Shown here in pieces: positions 43,939 through 54,964 of a DNA stretch of 64,000 nt (position 1 is its first letter; every line of letters begins with the position of its first letter). Location: NCBI GenBank assembly GCA_030323885.1, contig CM059199.1:38386590-38450589 (forward strand), given 5' to 3'. The notes beneath the pieces were generated by a model. The model saw only the letters and a program-made list of their open reading frames with translations. It had not been told where the DNA came from and did no database searches. This DNA comes from Branchipolynoe longqiensis (taxonomy: Eukaryota; Annelida; Polychaeta; Phyllodocida; Polynoidae). The translations under genes and the position numbers were made by a program.

Positions 43939-44376
43939 GGAACCTCTACATCCAAAGGAGCGACTGAGGCCGATCCGCGACAACATGGCCTTTTAATAGC
44001 ACAGTACAGCACCATTACAGTACACTAGGACTGCACTAAGGGGTGGGCAGGGCCGCAGCACACACATCTGAGTTCCCGTCGCGTAATAATCGGCACACCA
44101 CAAAAACACAATAATAATAACCGATCCAAATTCCGTCCATCTATACTAATATAATTACTTGTATAATTATGCAACTTATACGTGTATACAATACAACCTT
44201 TCTAAATCGACCGACCAGGGGAGGACTTTAAATGGTCCATTTAGGCAGGTGGTCGGTTTAGGGAGTTTATTTGATCGTTACAATGGTATTGTATGGGCGA
44301 TCATTAGGACTCAAATAAAACGATCGATACAGGGGAGTGGTCGATCTGTGGAGGTGGTCGGTTAGAGAGGTTCTAC
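43939..44376. mobile_element. Possible mariner-type MITE (GAACCTCT ends)
   Basis: GGAACCTCTACATCC at the left and GGTTAGAGAGGTTCTACTGT at the right are inverted in their first ten bases. GGTGGTCGGTTTAG / GGTGGTCGGTTAG words repeat near the right end. Confidence 0.45.
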
Positions 44377-44495
44377 TGTGTATATATATATATATATGCC
44401 TCAATTATCGATCAAATAAAAGAACACCACATACCACGTTCAGCGGCACAGACACATTAATGAAGGGTACCAAGAAATATGCAGGGCGCTGATTA

Positions 44496-44910
44496 GATAA
44501 AAAAAAATCACCCTGTACTTAAGTTGTAGTACACGGGTGAACGCGAACGTAGTGTAAATACTATGGAACATAGTATGGAACAGGAAATAGAAAATGTGGC
44601 TCCAGTATCAAATGGCTACCAATATAGACACAGAGTTGGTGAAATGGGCGAGAATGCAAAAAGACAAGATGGCGGCTCTAAAACGACGTCGATTTCACTT
44701 TTACAATCTATTAAACTATATGTTTTATTACATTTTTCATCTCAAGAGTAGCGGCTAAATATGAAATTATATATCAAGAATATATTTTGCTTCTTAAATT
44801 AAGAATTTATTCGCTCAGTTAATTTCCCCAGCATGTCAACATTCTTGGCCAGTTTTTCTAATGGGTTGATTTTCACCCCTGTACTGTAAGTATGGGGTGA
44901 ATCTTTTATC
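44496..44910. mobile_element. TA MITE, GATAAAAGATTCACCC family, intact
   Basis: GATAAAAAAAAATCACCC to GGGTGAATCTTTTATC with TA on both sides (44494-44495, 44911-44912). Interior matches 294-685, including GAGAATGCAAAAAGACAAGA. Confidence 0.85.
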
Positions 44911-44912
44911 TA

Positions 44913-45760
44913 GGTGCTGATTAGTTACTCTCACGGCCTTAGTCTGGGTGGGGTGAATATTTGATCTAGGTGCTGATTGGCCAATTTTATACAGGGCTGG
45001 TGTGTTTAGACTGAGAGATTCTCAGAGGAAAATTGTAGGTACGAAGTTACAAGCAGAAATACATGTCACCTACCGGTTAATAATTCTACTGCAATTACTC
45101 CACTTTTTGTCATCTACACAAATTAGCGCTCAGCGACTGAAAATCATGTGATCTCCATATACTCAAAAGCAAAACCAGCATTTGCCAAGTAACAGAACAA
45201 CGTTCTACCTACGTGTACTTCACAGAACGAGCCAATTGGATGCCTATTACCATGGTAACAAAAAACATGCGCAATGGCGAGTCTCCTATCAGTTCAATCG
45301 TGCTTTGAAGCATAAATACATGTATCTGATATATAGTAAGAGGATACTCTCTCCAAGGGTAACTGCTACTCTTCAAATAGAGTAATTATTGTCGATCTGT
45401 CTGATGATCCCTTAGCTAATTATTTTGGTGATTGGTTGCAATTTTATTTCAACCTCGTTTTGACGACTACACTCGGCATCAGAGACGACATCCTCACATT
45501 TAGGGCTCTAACTCTGGTGCATCCCTAGGGATTCTTTGGGAACAAGTTGTAATGTGTTCAAGACACTCTCAGGAACATTTAGGACTAGTCTAGCAGAGTA
45601 CTGGGGGAGGGGGGAGGGTTGCACGGTGTTACCTCTCGGACTATCTCTATATGCTTCATATTATCGTTTCACTGTGTGCAATGTTATGCGTCTTCAACAA
45701 GTATTGTCATTCCTATATCTACATTGTTGATAACTCTCAAGCAATAGATTACCAATACAG
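44913..45760. other. No gene recognised
   Basis: A stray piece of the preceding MITE end (GGTGAATATTTGATCTAGGT) at about 44950. Short ORFs without domains. Confidence 0.35.
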
Positions 45761-45764
45761 TATT

Positions 45765-45862
45765 AATTGTATAAGTCATTGGTTTGACTCGGCCGGGATT
45801 AGAACTACCGACCTTCCGCACGGGCGGCATGGGCTCTACCGATTTGGCCACCCTGTCCGGTG
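45765..45862 (-). mobile_element. SINE-A head fragment
   Basis: TTGGTTTGACTCGGCCGGGA, GGGCTCTACCGATTTGGCCA and CCCTGTCCGG: the tRNA-like head only, variant with TAGAGC in the A-box arm. Confidence 0.7.
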
Positions 45863-45963
45863 TGATACAGCGGTGCTAAAGTGCATCGATGCATTTAAAT
45901 ATAAAAAAGTGCATTGTCTGGATGTGTAACTATTAGCATTGACCGATTTATGGACACAGACTA

Positions 45964-46065
45964 TTTGACAGACATCATCATCATCATCATCATCATCATC
46001 ATTCTGTCGGTCGCGATGCGACAAAGACCGCTTTCATTACTTGACTGCCGCTCTCCATTTATTAC
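45964..46065. repeat. (CAT)n microsatellite and dispersed repeat
   Basis: About nine CAT units, then TCTGTCGGTCGCGATGCGAC and TTGACTGCCGCTCTCCATTT, a combination also found at 4240-4310. Confidence 0.8.
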
Positions 46066-46067
46066 AA

Positions 46068-46425
46068 TTCATTAAAGCTGTCTGCAAAAGTGTTAAAGTG
46101 CTGCTGGCTTTTGCAAGTTACCAGCGGCACTCTCTCGGGGAGCAAATAGAGGTTTCACACCGGCAAGAACATGTCCAGACAGGTGCAAAACTATTTGTCC
46201 CTGCAGTGGCTGGTTGGGAGATGTTGGGAGTTCCATACATCAACCGCCCTTAATGCTGCCACAGTGACATGGTTTTCTGTTTAGGGTTTGCTCCCTTAGC
46301 CTTCGGTTCTGTCAAGAACGTGTACCACAAGGCAGTGGTTTACAACTCTGCAGGGCAGGGGCGTCAAACTCCTATACATTGCTATACCTGCAATACCTGC
46401 ATACATATACATATATACATATGTA
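46068..46425 (+). repeat. Dispersed 350-bp repeat, other copy at 60555
   Basis: GCACTCTCTCGGGGAGCAAA, GAACATGTCCAGACAGGTGC and GGCGTCAAACTCC match the complement of 60555-60905. Both copies leave a short frame open, but the ORF is not longer than chance and I see no domain. Confidence 0.75.
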
Positions 46426-46474
46426 CATACATAATGGTTATTTGCTTGTGGGCATTTGACACCATGGCACCATT

Positions 46475-46757
46475 TAAGGTCATATCAGGACGGGTACCGA
46501 CTTGTGACAGTGCACACTCATTTCAACTTTATAGTGCTGCCCCACTGGGAAATCAGGCCACCGGCACCATGACCTAATATCCCACTCATTCACATTATCC
46601 TGACACTGAGCTATCATATCCTGTTAATGCTGAGCACCAGGCTAGGAAGTGACAAGTATCAATTTTGCAAGTCATTCGTTTGACTCGACCGGGAATCGAA
46701 CTCCCGAACTTCCACACGGGAAGCCTGCGCTCTACCGATTCGGCCACCACGTCCGGT
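46475..46757 (-). mobile_element. SINE-A, full length
   Basis: AGGTCATATCAGGACGGGTA, CTTTATAGTGCTGCCCCACT, ATCGAACTCCCGAACTTCCA and GATTCGGCCACCACGTCCGG in order. Confidence 0.8.
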
Positions 46758-46884
46758 GTGTACATATATATGTATATATTATATGGGTCGTTCTAAGAAA
46801 CTGCAGGGCAGGGGGCGTCAAACTCCCTGAGGTATGCAATACCTGCATACCTGACATTGACAGACATTATCCAGAATATCAGTG

Positions 46885-47115
46885 TAGTAGTGTGCACTGA
46901 CGTCACCTGGCAAGGAGCCAAATATACAGGTAGTCAAGGTGGATTGATTACTTCAGGGAACTTGTCTATTTCAATTCTTAGGTCTCTCACCTGATGGTGA
47001 ACGAGCGGACAGTGACCTTTGATCTGATATGACCTTTGACCTGGTCCGGACGTAAAGCTCCAACAAGCAACCAACCTCACCTCAGAATGGCAACAAATGT
47101 GGGTTCAAGTCCCGC
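46885..47115 (+). mobile_element. SINE-B copy interrupted by a SINE-A tail
   Basis: GTAGTAGTGTGCACTGACGT begins the copy and GGGTTCAAGTCCCGC its B box. Between them lies GATATGACCTTTGACCTGGT and GACGTAAAGCTCCAACAAGC, the SINE-A tail. Confidence 0.6.
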
Positions 47116-47284
47116 TTTTGGGATAGCGTCTCAATTTGGAAGCAAATCTCCCCCGTTCACCGCCATATATATAGCCCTGATGCTGTGGATCCATTCTTTC
47201 TTTATGTAAAGACTGCTCAACTGCTGCTACACAGGTGATAGGACATTTGAGTAGTGGAATGCGTTTAACCCAGCTCATATTCAT

Positions 47285-47945
47285 CAATTGGTGACCGAAT
47301 CGGTAGAGCGCATGGTTCCTGTATGGATGGTCGGGAGTTCTAATCCCAAATTAATGACTTATAACATTGATACTTGTCGCTACAACGTCTAGCACTCGGT
47401 ATTATATTTGCATTGTCTGGTGATTTTGAATTTCTGTTTTTATTGTATTAATCTACCTTACCTATCTACATTTATTGTATTAATCTACCTTACTTTTAGT
47501 CTGAAGTGACATTTATTTGAAAAGGCTAACCGTTGAGATATTTGAAGTGCAAACATGTCAAATTAATTTCGTCAAGCACACCAACAACTGTGACATCATA
47601 GGCTTCCACAGTAACATGTTATATTAATTTTATTCAGCGTTGTTCCCTTCTATGTGGCAACAACTGCTTAAATGCATCTATATCGAAGTTAGATATGTAG
47701 AATCAATTCCAGTTACTTGTTTTTGTTTTGAAAATTTGATCTTTTCATGGGAATATACAGTTTTAATAGGAGAGGACAAGAATAGGTCACCACAATATCA
47801 GGATAATGTGACTGAGTGGGATATCAGGTCATGGTGCTGACGGTTTGGTATTCCAGTGGAGCAATACTATTAAGTCGCCAGGAGTGCGCACGGTCACAAG
47901 TCAGTACCCTTCCTGATAGGGTCCTAGGTGGTACTAGGATGAAAA
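47285..47945 (+). mobile_element. SINE-A split by a TA MITE
   Basis: Head GTGACCGAATCGGTAGAGCG and GGGAGTTCTAATCCC up to 47403. The body resumes at 47769 with AGGAGAGGACAAG and runs to the tail TGGTACTAGGATGAAAAAC. The two halves join at the normal CGGTATTA/TAGG point. Confidence 0.75.
47404..47768. mobile_element. TA MITE inside SINE-A (degraded CGGACTATGC family)
   Basis: Interior words TTAGTCTGAAGTGACATTTA and TTTTGAAAATTTGATCTTTT match 14139-14491; TIRs are eroded (GCATTGTCTGG, ATATACAGTTTTAA). TA lies on each side. Confidence 0.7.
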
Positions 47946-48550
47946 ACAAACATTCATCAAGTTGAATATGATCCTACAACATCTGGAAACCGGGGTCGGG
48001 TTTTCGTCATCAACGTGATAGAATGAATATGTACTTAATTGACGCCGTCACTGTGGTCTTTGTTGTCGACATGGCGCTAAGTCGCCATCAGTCACCCCCA
48101 CAATGTGAAAGATAAGCTGCATATGGGTTGGACCGCGAGGACAAAGGTCAGCGTCTTGGACAAATCACGTCTGCTCAACGAGGTCAGGGCCACACTCTGT
48201 TCCTTTCAGCTGCGGTAAAAGGTCAAATGCTAACGGACAGAGCGTCCTTCACACTCTCCACGCAGAGAGATAATAATATTAGAAAGTGTGGAATATCCGA
48301 GCACAGACGTGGAGTATTCATAATGAGAAACTGTGTAGAAGTGTGACATACCGTCTTCCATGCAAAGGCGAGATTAGAGAGAACGTGTGTATACATATAT
48401 ATATATATATATAATATACATATATTATAGAATGGGGCTTCAGGGCAGTCACACACGGGCACAGCAGCTAATACAAGAATAATAATCATGCATATTATAA
48501 TAGTAATACAACATCGATAATAACCCCGGATTTAATTCCGACTATCTATA

Positions 48551-48859
48551 CTGGGTCGTGTTCAGGGTATGCCCCTGAGTCGCTTCCGAGTCGGCGCCGC
48601 AACGTCTTTTTGGGTTATTTGCCTTCAGGGTATGGCTCAGAGACGTTTGGCTTTTTAGGGAGAAGGCAAAAAGTGCCTCAAAAATGGCCGCCAAATTCAG
48701 TGGTTTCTGCCAATCACAGCCATTCTTTTCAATTGCAAATGGCTGCCCCCTATGGAGGCAGCCATTTTCGAGGCAACCAACTGCTTTTGCCGTTCAGACT
48801 AGTGCAAAGTCCGGAATTTCTCCAAGACACCTCCGAGGTGCACCCTGAACGCGGCCCTG
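48551..48859. mobile_element. MITE with CTGGGTCGTGTTCAGGGT ends
   Basis: The left CTGGGTCGTGTTCAGGGTAT and inverted right CAGGGCCGCGTTCAGGGTGC correspond, with ATA on each side (48548-48550, 48860-48862). The interior has ATGGCCGCC/GGCAGCCAT words in both directions, in the motif-array style. Confidence 0.6.
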
Positions 48860-49257
48860 ATATTATAATTCGGTGAGAAAATGGGTAGATGCAGAGTGAT
48901 GGCAGCAGCACCTGGAGGGAGAAGTGGGAAACAGAAAGGTGCCTGCCTAGTAGCAGACCAGTTCGCCCACCCGGGTCGCTCACTGCCTCCCTCAGGGAGC
49001 TCAAATAGCAGTTGGATGTTATAGTAGTTAGTTGACATATATCAGCACAAATACAATTAGAGTAGATAGCAATTACAATTACAAGACAAGTAAATAATTA
49101 ATAATACGCATATAATAAATTGATACATGTCCTAATCTTAATTATTATATCTCTTATATATTTGTATGTATGCATATATATGGACATTCTTATATATATA
49201 TGGATAGTGTTAAACCTATTATCGCGCTTAAAAAAGCTCTATCGTGTTCTACCCCCC

Positions 49258-49395
49258 CGTGTATGATTGTTGAACCTACCCTGTGTATGTATGTGCAAGT
49301 GCACTCATTGTCCGTATGTCTCTAATTGTAAGCATTACACAATAATTTATGGACCTACACCATTTAAAAGGCTTACAATTCCAGGGGATGAGTCA
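49258..49395 (+). mobile_element. SINE-B 3' half
   Basis: GATTGTTGAACCTACCCTGT, GTAAGCATTACAC and GGCTTACAATTCCAGGGG. It stops at GATGAGT; similar GACGAGTCTAGTAG reappears at 50007. Confidence 0.75.
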
Positions 49396-50004
49396 GTCCC
49401 TCTTGCTATCCGGACCGCACTCTGTCCACACCTCTCTCTATCTCCTCTCCGCCGGCCTTGCTCCTCCTGAAAAGAGTTCCAGGAGGGGGAGCCCGCCAGC
49501 ATTTCAATTTCTACTCTTACTCTATCCATGTCTATGGCTGGTTGGTCACCATAGAGCAAATAGATACGGTCCTTTGACTCAACTCTCCTCATTTCTCTTT
49601 CCTATACTCTACTCTTTTTAAATTTTTCTCCCAGGCATACTCCTCCCTCTGACCAGGGGAGTTGTGTGCTTGGGTGGGGCCCTTTACTTTTACGTTTTCT
49701 CTTGCTTTGTTCTCGTTGCTGGAACCACCGCTGCACCCATCTTTACCTGCCCTTCCTCGAAACCCTTGCTGCTGTCGACTGGATACAAGTGCCAACTAAC
49801 GCTCAACTAACGCCGGACCGAAGAGATTCGGGGCCGCCTCAATGCTTCGCCGTTACAACATTGTAAAGATGTCCCCAGCTTCTACAACACTCCCTACTGA
49901 AGTTAAATCTTCAACCATAGATTGGGCCGATTTATCAGAGCCTCTCTATTAATGTTGCAGTTCTGCAACCAGTAACCACCGTAAGGTTACAAACCACCCC
50001 CAAA
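49396..50004. other. About 610-bp unexplained block between SINE-B pieces
   Basis: Pyrimidine-rich, more complex than the flanks. Bracketed by GGGGATGAGT and GGGGACGAGT, which could be a 10-bp target duplication of an insertion or simply two SINE-B units. ORFs on both strands show no domain. Confidence 0.4.
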
Positions 50005-50085
50005 GCAAAGGGGGACGAGTCTAGTAGTCTGCATGGCCCCTCAGACACGGAGCCACACAGACATGGCTCATAGGTGTGGATAGTT
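50005..50085 (+). mobile_element. SINE-B 5' piece
   Basis: GGACGAGTCTAGTAGTCTGC, CCCCTCAGACACGGAGCCAC; a further piece with AGTTAAAATGCTAGCCATGG and CAATATTTCCCATTTTCATA is at 50455-50600, after the SINE-A copy. Confidence 0.65.
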
Positions 50086-50104
50086 TTTTTGTGTTTCTTT
50101 ATTT

Positions 50105-50432
50105 GTTGTTGTTTTACGTCCTAGCAACATCTAAGGTCATATCAGGATGGGTAACGACTTGTAACAGCGCACACTCATGACAACTTTATAGTGCTGCCCC
50201 ACTGGGATACCAGACCGCCATCACCATGACCTAATATCCCACTCACTCACATTATCCTGACACTGAGCCAACCAGTCCTTGCCCTATCCTAATAATGCAG
50301 ACCGCCTAGCTAGGAAGCAACAAGTATCAATTTTTAAGTCATTGGTTCGAACCCATGGACCCATGGGTTCGGATCCCCCGATCTCCCAAATCAGGAGAAG
50401 GACGCTCAACTCATTCGGCCATCTCATCTGGT
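50105..50432 (-). mobile_element. SINE-A, full length
   Basis: GTTTTACGTCCTAGCAACAT to GGCCATCTCATCTGGTG. It lies inside a SINE-B copy (50005-50600). Confidence 0.85.
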
Positions 50433-50704
50433 GTGTGGGTAGGGTGATTGCATTACCGAGCCTCAGTTGTGTAGCCTAATAGTTAAAATGCTAGCCATGG
50501 AATCACAAGAAGGGTCAGTTGCAAAAACCTGCCCTAGGCTCAATATTTCCCATTTTCATATCCCACATAGTCTTGTACCAGTTATAATATGCGATAAATG
50601 ATTGACTAAATATATACCTAGTTTACAAACTAAATGTCTGGATAGTGTACCAGAAAACGAAGGGGATGTATGGCTTCCTATGCTATACAAATAATGCTTT
50701 GTTT

Positions 50705-51025
50705 GATTGTTGTTGTTTTATATCCTAGCAAAATCTAAGGTCATATCAGGACGGGTACCGACTTGCGAAAGTGCACATTCATACTTTATAGTGCTGCCCC
50801 ACTGGGAGACCAGGCTGCTGCACCACGACTCAATATCCCACACAGTCACATTATCCTGACACTGTGCTAACCAGTCCTTGTCCTATCCTATTAATGCCAA
50901 CCACCAGGCTATGTAGCGACAAGTATCAATTTAATAAAACATCAGTGTGACTCCGCTGTGATTCAAAATCCCGACCTTCAGCCCAGTAAGCCTACGTTCT
51001 ACTGATTCGACAACCATGTCCAGTT
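50705..51025 (-). mobile_element. SINE-A, full length
   Basis: TTGTTGTTTTATATCCTAGC to GATTCGACAACCATGTCCAG. Its head end adjoins the TAA of the next element. Confidence 0.85.
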
Positions 51026-51033
51026 ACCATTAA

Positions 51034-51547
51034 AGGCCCAGTCTCACCTTACTGGACTGGGGAACCGGACGAGAACCAGACACTGTCCGGTACTGTCCGG
51101 CGATGTCAGGTACATGTCCGGTACCCATCCGGCGGTGTCTGGTGGTGTCTGGTGGTGTCCGGCGGTGTCCGGTACAAGTTTTGAACATGCACAAAACTCG
51201 TACCGGACACCGCCGAACTGACATTTCCAGTCGGTGTCCGGTTTGTCCGGTACATGTCCGGTACCCATCCGGTACACATCCATACATGTCTGGTACCCAT
51301 CCGTTGGTGTCCGGTTTGTCCTTTTTGTCTGGTATATGTCCGGTACCCATCCGTTACATGTCCAGTTCTCGTCTGGTTCTCATCCGGTATGTGTACGGTA
51401 CATGTACGGTACTTGGCCGGTCTTCCGGTGGCAATTGACCCAATTACGCTCCATTTCGATACATTTTGTGTACCAGAGAGCACCGGACTAGAAAATTCTT
51501 TGTCCGGTGGTCTCCGGTACTCAGTCCGGTAAGGTGTGACAGGCGCT
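51034..51547. mobile_element. TCCGGTAC-saturated Harbinger-like MITE, TAA duplication
   Basis: Ends AGGCCCAGTCTCACCTTACT and, inverted, AGCGCCTGTCACACCTTACC, with TAA on both sides (51031-51033, 51548-51550). Almost every stretch inside is a variant of TGTCCGGTACCCATCCGG. The centre, AAGTTTTGAACATGCACAAA, is a near-palindrome shared with other family members. Several long ORFs on both strands are artefacts of the array. Confidence 0.85.
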
Positions 51548-51550
51548 TAA

Positions 51551-52188
51551 GGAACTGACTGTCACATAGTGCTTTCTTATAACAGATAATTTAAAGCCCA
51601 CCCCCTCTCTCTCCTAGCTCCTCCCCCGTCTCTCGGGTCTACCGATTGTGGCCCCCCCCCCCCCCCCCTTCCACCCATTCATCGCCGCGTCCCTCCTCCC
51701 TGGAGTCACTTCCCTTCCAGCGGCCGACCCTTCCCCACCTCCAATATTTATATCGGGATATAAATGCGATATTTGTCACAGAAATGGTCCGAGAAGAAAC
51801 GCAGGGACTCTGTGCATGTCTAAAAGGTAAGAAGGATACTGATATTAGCGATAAGCTTTCATCTTGAGACGAATGTTCGAGATAACGCTCTTGCAAAAAA
51901 AAAAAAGCTTTCACTGATGCCTTTATCATAATGGTCCCGCACTTAATCCATACAAGCGAAGCACATACTAAAGGAACCACCATATACATATACATAAGAC
52001 TCCCCTACGAAATGACAAGGAGACCAGCAAAAAACGAGAGGCAACTGACAATTCAAATAGCTCGAGAAGCGTCGAACGCCGCTGGGCCCGGCAGGTCCGC
52101 AGCAAAGAGGCCGGACGACGGCGGTTCACTAATATTAACTCGAGTAGAATCGACTGAATGGTGGTGGCGCTGGTGTAGGCAACAGCGG
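51551..52188. other. No gene recognised
   Basis: A C run at 51652-51668, A run at 51895-51906. Short ORFs (up to 123 aa) run into the next repeat and lack domains. Confidence 0.4.
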
Positions 52189-52710
52189 TGTAACGATTTC
52201 AACTTCCCCCCTTCCCAAGTTCCCCCCCGGGAATCTGAAAACGTTTTTAACTTCCCTCCGGGGAAATTAAAAACGTTTTCAGATTTCTGTGGGGAAACTT
52301 AAAAACAGTTTTCAGATTCCTCCCCCTATTTTCAAATTCCCCCCTCCGGGAATTTAAAATTCTTTAAAAAACTTTAAATAACGTTTTAAATTTCAGACCT
52401 ATAATATTTTTTTCTTAACCATCTTGGAGACTCTTTATGTCATTTGTGGTTAAATATGTTTTGTTGTACTAGTAATAATTTCCATTATGCTATTCTCTGT
52501 ATATTATAATATTTGTCATGAAAAATAATCAAAAATAACAAAAATTACAAAAATAAAGAAAATTCCCCAAAAATGGGGGGGGGGGGGAGGGACAGTTAAA
52601 ACGAGGGAGGGAATTTGAAAACGTTTTCAAATTCCCCTGGGAGGAATTTGAAAACGTTTTCAAGTTCCCGGGGGGGAACTTGAATATGGGGGGAATTTGA
52701 AATCTTTACA
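52189..52710 (+). mobile_element. Palindrome-rich MITE (AAAACGTTTT), copy 1
   Basis: Ends TGTAACGATTTCAACTTCCC and, inverted, TGTAAAGATTTCAAATTCCC. Both arms repeat GGGAATTTGAAAACGTTTTC-type units, each a small palindrome with one CpG. The AT-rich middle matches 54352-54842 in the opposite orientation. Flanks are GCGG and ACGT, not a clean duplication. Confidence 0.8.
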
Positions 52711-52857
52711 ACGTGGCAAATACTGGCAAGTCAACGATTGGACATAATAATCGAGAAGTAATAATAAATAATAATGATCATAGTTATTAGGTTAGAGCTA
52801 CGCCCCTTTTATATACGCATCATATATTATACATTCTATATATCTTTATCTCTCCCT

Positions 52858-52908
<51 letters not shown>

Positions 52909-52935
52909 TATATGCCTATATATATACATATATAG
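52858..52935. repeat. (TA)n microsatellite
   Basis: A run of about 22 TA units followed by related TATGCC and TATACA steps. Confidence 0.95.
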
Positions 52936-53124
52936 AGGGCAGATTACTGACATTAACTTAATAAAGAATAGCGGTGACAAGTACGATTTCAATAATGCAA
53001 GGTTAGGACTATGTGATTTTCAATAAGATATTGCAGACTGGGGGAACCATTAATGACCAGGTATTATCTTTGCGTTAATATTAAAAATACATTACACTCA
53101 CATAGACAACAATGACTATTGTGA

Positions 53125-53656
53125 AGGACCGGGCACATACATGTTAGTGCATGTAGTTGAACGTAGTGGAGGCTAACGTAGTTGAACGTAGTTGAATGTA
53201 CTGGCAACCATAATTCTCCGTCATGCTAACTTGGTAATAACATGGTTCTGATTTAATTGTTGGACATGTAAAAAGAGCGCTACATTAGAGGCTGAATTTG
53301 CATCCGTGATGCTAACATAATCTAGCGTGCTCTAGCTTGCTCTAGCATACTCTAGCGTACTTGGACGAAGCCTGGCCACATAGCTGTTAGTGGACATATG
53401 TGAACGTAGTGGAGGCTAATGTAGTTGGACATCGGTGAATATACGGTCATCCATACCATAACATATTTATCCATACCATAACATATTTATCCGTACCATA
53501 ACATATTTATCCGTACCATAGCATATTTATCTGTGCCAAAACCTGGCATACCTTAACGTATTTCAACGTAATTTAACATACTTAAACCACTTTTGACCCT
53601 CGACTACGTTCACCTACGTTCAACCACGTTCACTAAAATGCATGTGACCGGGCCAT
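53125..53656. mobile_element. GTAGTTGAACGTAG-motif MITE
   Basis: Ends AGGACCGGGCACATACATG and, inverted, ATGGCCCGGTCACATGCAT, bounded by TGA and TAA. Inside are many GAACGTAG, CTAGCGT and ATTTATCC.TACCATAACAT units, and a central TTGTTGGACATGTAAAAAG like that of the ACGT and TCCGGTAC elements. Confidence 0.7.
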
Positions 53657-53734
53657 TAATGTAATGCCCAGGGATCTGAAAATACATTTGTTGTTCTCAC
53701 GTTCTCACTCTCAGCAGGTACATTTTACATCCGG

Positions 53735-53972
53735 ACGGGATGGCCATCTGGATAGACCCCGCGCTTCCCAAGCGGGAGAACATGGGATCTTGTTTCTTGT
53801 GCAATGGGTAGAGCGTGGCCTCGCGTGCGGGAGATCGAGAGTTTGTTTCCCGATCGAGTCAATCACTTATACAATTGATACTTTTTGCTTCCTAGCAAGG
53901 CGCTCGGCATTATTTGGATAGGGCAGGGACTGGTTGGTTCAGTGTCAGGATAATGTGACTGAGTGGGATATC
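53735..53972 (+). mobile_element. SINE-A, 3'-truncated
   Basis: GACGGGATGGCCATCTGGAT begins the head, CCGATCGAGTCAATCACTTA follows, and the body stops at GAGTGGGATATC where the next element begins. Confidence 0.75.
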
Positions 53973-53974
53973 TA

Positions 53975-54320
53975 ACGATCATCGGACAATTCAGTATACA
54001 AAAAGAACTATAACGAACGGCAACGGACGTGTCATGGATATGTACATGATATGGACAGGAACGGACGGTAACGGACGGTAACAGACGGGAACGGACGGGA
54101 ACGGACAGGTAGCGGACGGAGACCAGATGGTAATGCATATGTCAGTCCGGCGCAATTTGTTACAAGTTTTGTGCATGCTCAAAACTTGCAATGGAGCGGG
54201 CCAGATATCAACGGATATCAACGGATATGCAACGGACACAACCCATACTTTGCCGGATATCAACGGGCTTTGTTCGGTTTCAATCTGTTTCCTCAATCCG
54301 GTAAAGTGTGACAGGGTCTT
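53975..54320. mobile_element. ACGGAC-saturated MITE, left end degraded
   Basis: The right end AAGTGTGACAGGGTCTT is followed by TAG; TAA precedes 53975. Arrays of ACGGACGGGA fill the left half and ATATCAACGG the right half. The centre CAAGTTTTGTGCATGCTCAA and AACTTG matches that of 51034-51547. Confidence 0.75.
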
Positions 54321-54351
54321 TAGAATCCGATGCAATGCATCATCTCCCCGG

Positions 54352-54842
54352 TGTAAAGATTTCAAATTCCCCCCGTATTCAAGTTCCCCCCCGGGAACTT
54401 GAAAACGTTTTCGAAAACGTTTTCAAATTCCCTCCTTCGTTTTATCTTTCCCTCCCCCCCCCATTTTGGGGGAATTTTCTTTATTTGTTGTTATTTTTTG
54501 TTATTTTTCATGACAAATATTATAACATACAGAGAAAAGCATAATGGAAATTATTACTAGTACAATAAAACATATTTAACCACAAATGACACAAAAAGTC
54601 TCCAAGATGGTTAAGAAACAAATATTATTGGTCTGAAATTTAAAACGTTTTTTAAAGTTTTTTAAACAATTTTAAATTCCCGGAGGGGGGAATTTGAAAA
54701 TAGGGGGAGGAATCTGAAAACTGTTTTTAAGTTCCCCCCCGAGGAATCTGAAAACCTTTTTAATTTCCCCGGAGGGAAGTTAAAAACGTTTTCAGATTCC
54801 CGGGGGGGAACTTGGGAAGGGGGGGAAGTTTAAATCGTTACA
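54352..54842 (-). mobile_element. Palindrome-rich MITE, copy 2, CCGG flanks
   Basis: TGTAAAGATTTCAAATTCCC to the inverted TGTAACGATTTAAACTTCCC; CCGG at 54348-54351 and 54843-54846. Opposite orientation to copy 1, 1.6 kb away. The TGTNR end and CCGG duplication match the other Ginger-like MITEs here. Confidence 0.8.
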
Positions 54843-54964
54843 CCGGGATTGTTCTATTCTCAGAGTCCGAAGCACCCAACAAACAACAAAGAGCCTTCAT
54901 GACATAAAGCCTCCCTTTTCCCTTATTATGTCAGGAATCCTATGACAGACGAGGCAACCTCTAA

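Noticed and set aside
46068..46253. Conserved 70-aa ORF shared with 60727-60909
   Set aside because: The similarity extends beyond the frame over about 350 bp at DNA level, so it is a dispersed repeat.
51030..51532. Six overlapping ORFs of 79-125 aa on both strands
   Set aside because: All are readings of the TCCGGTAC array in different frames; a repeat lacking stops on both strands explains them.
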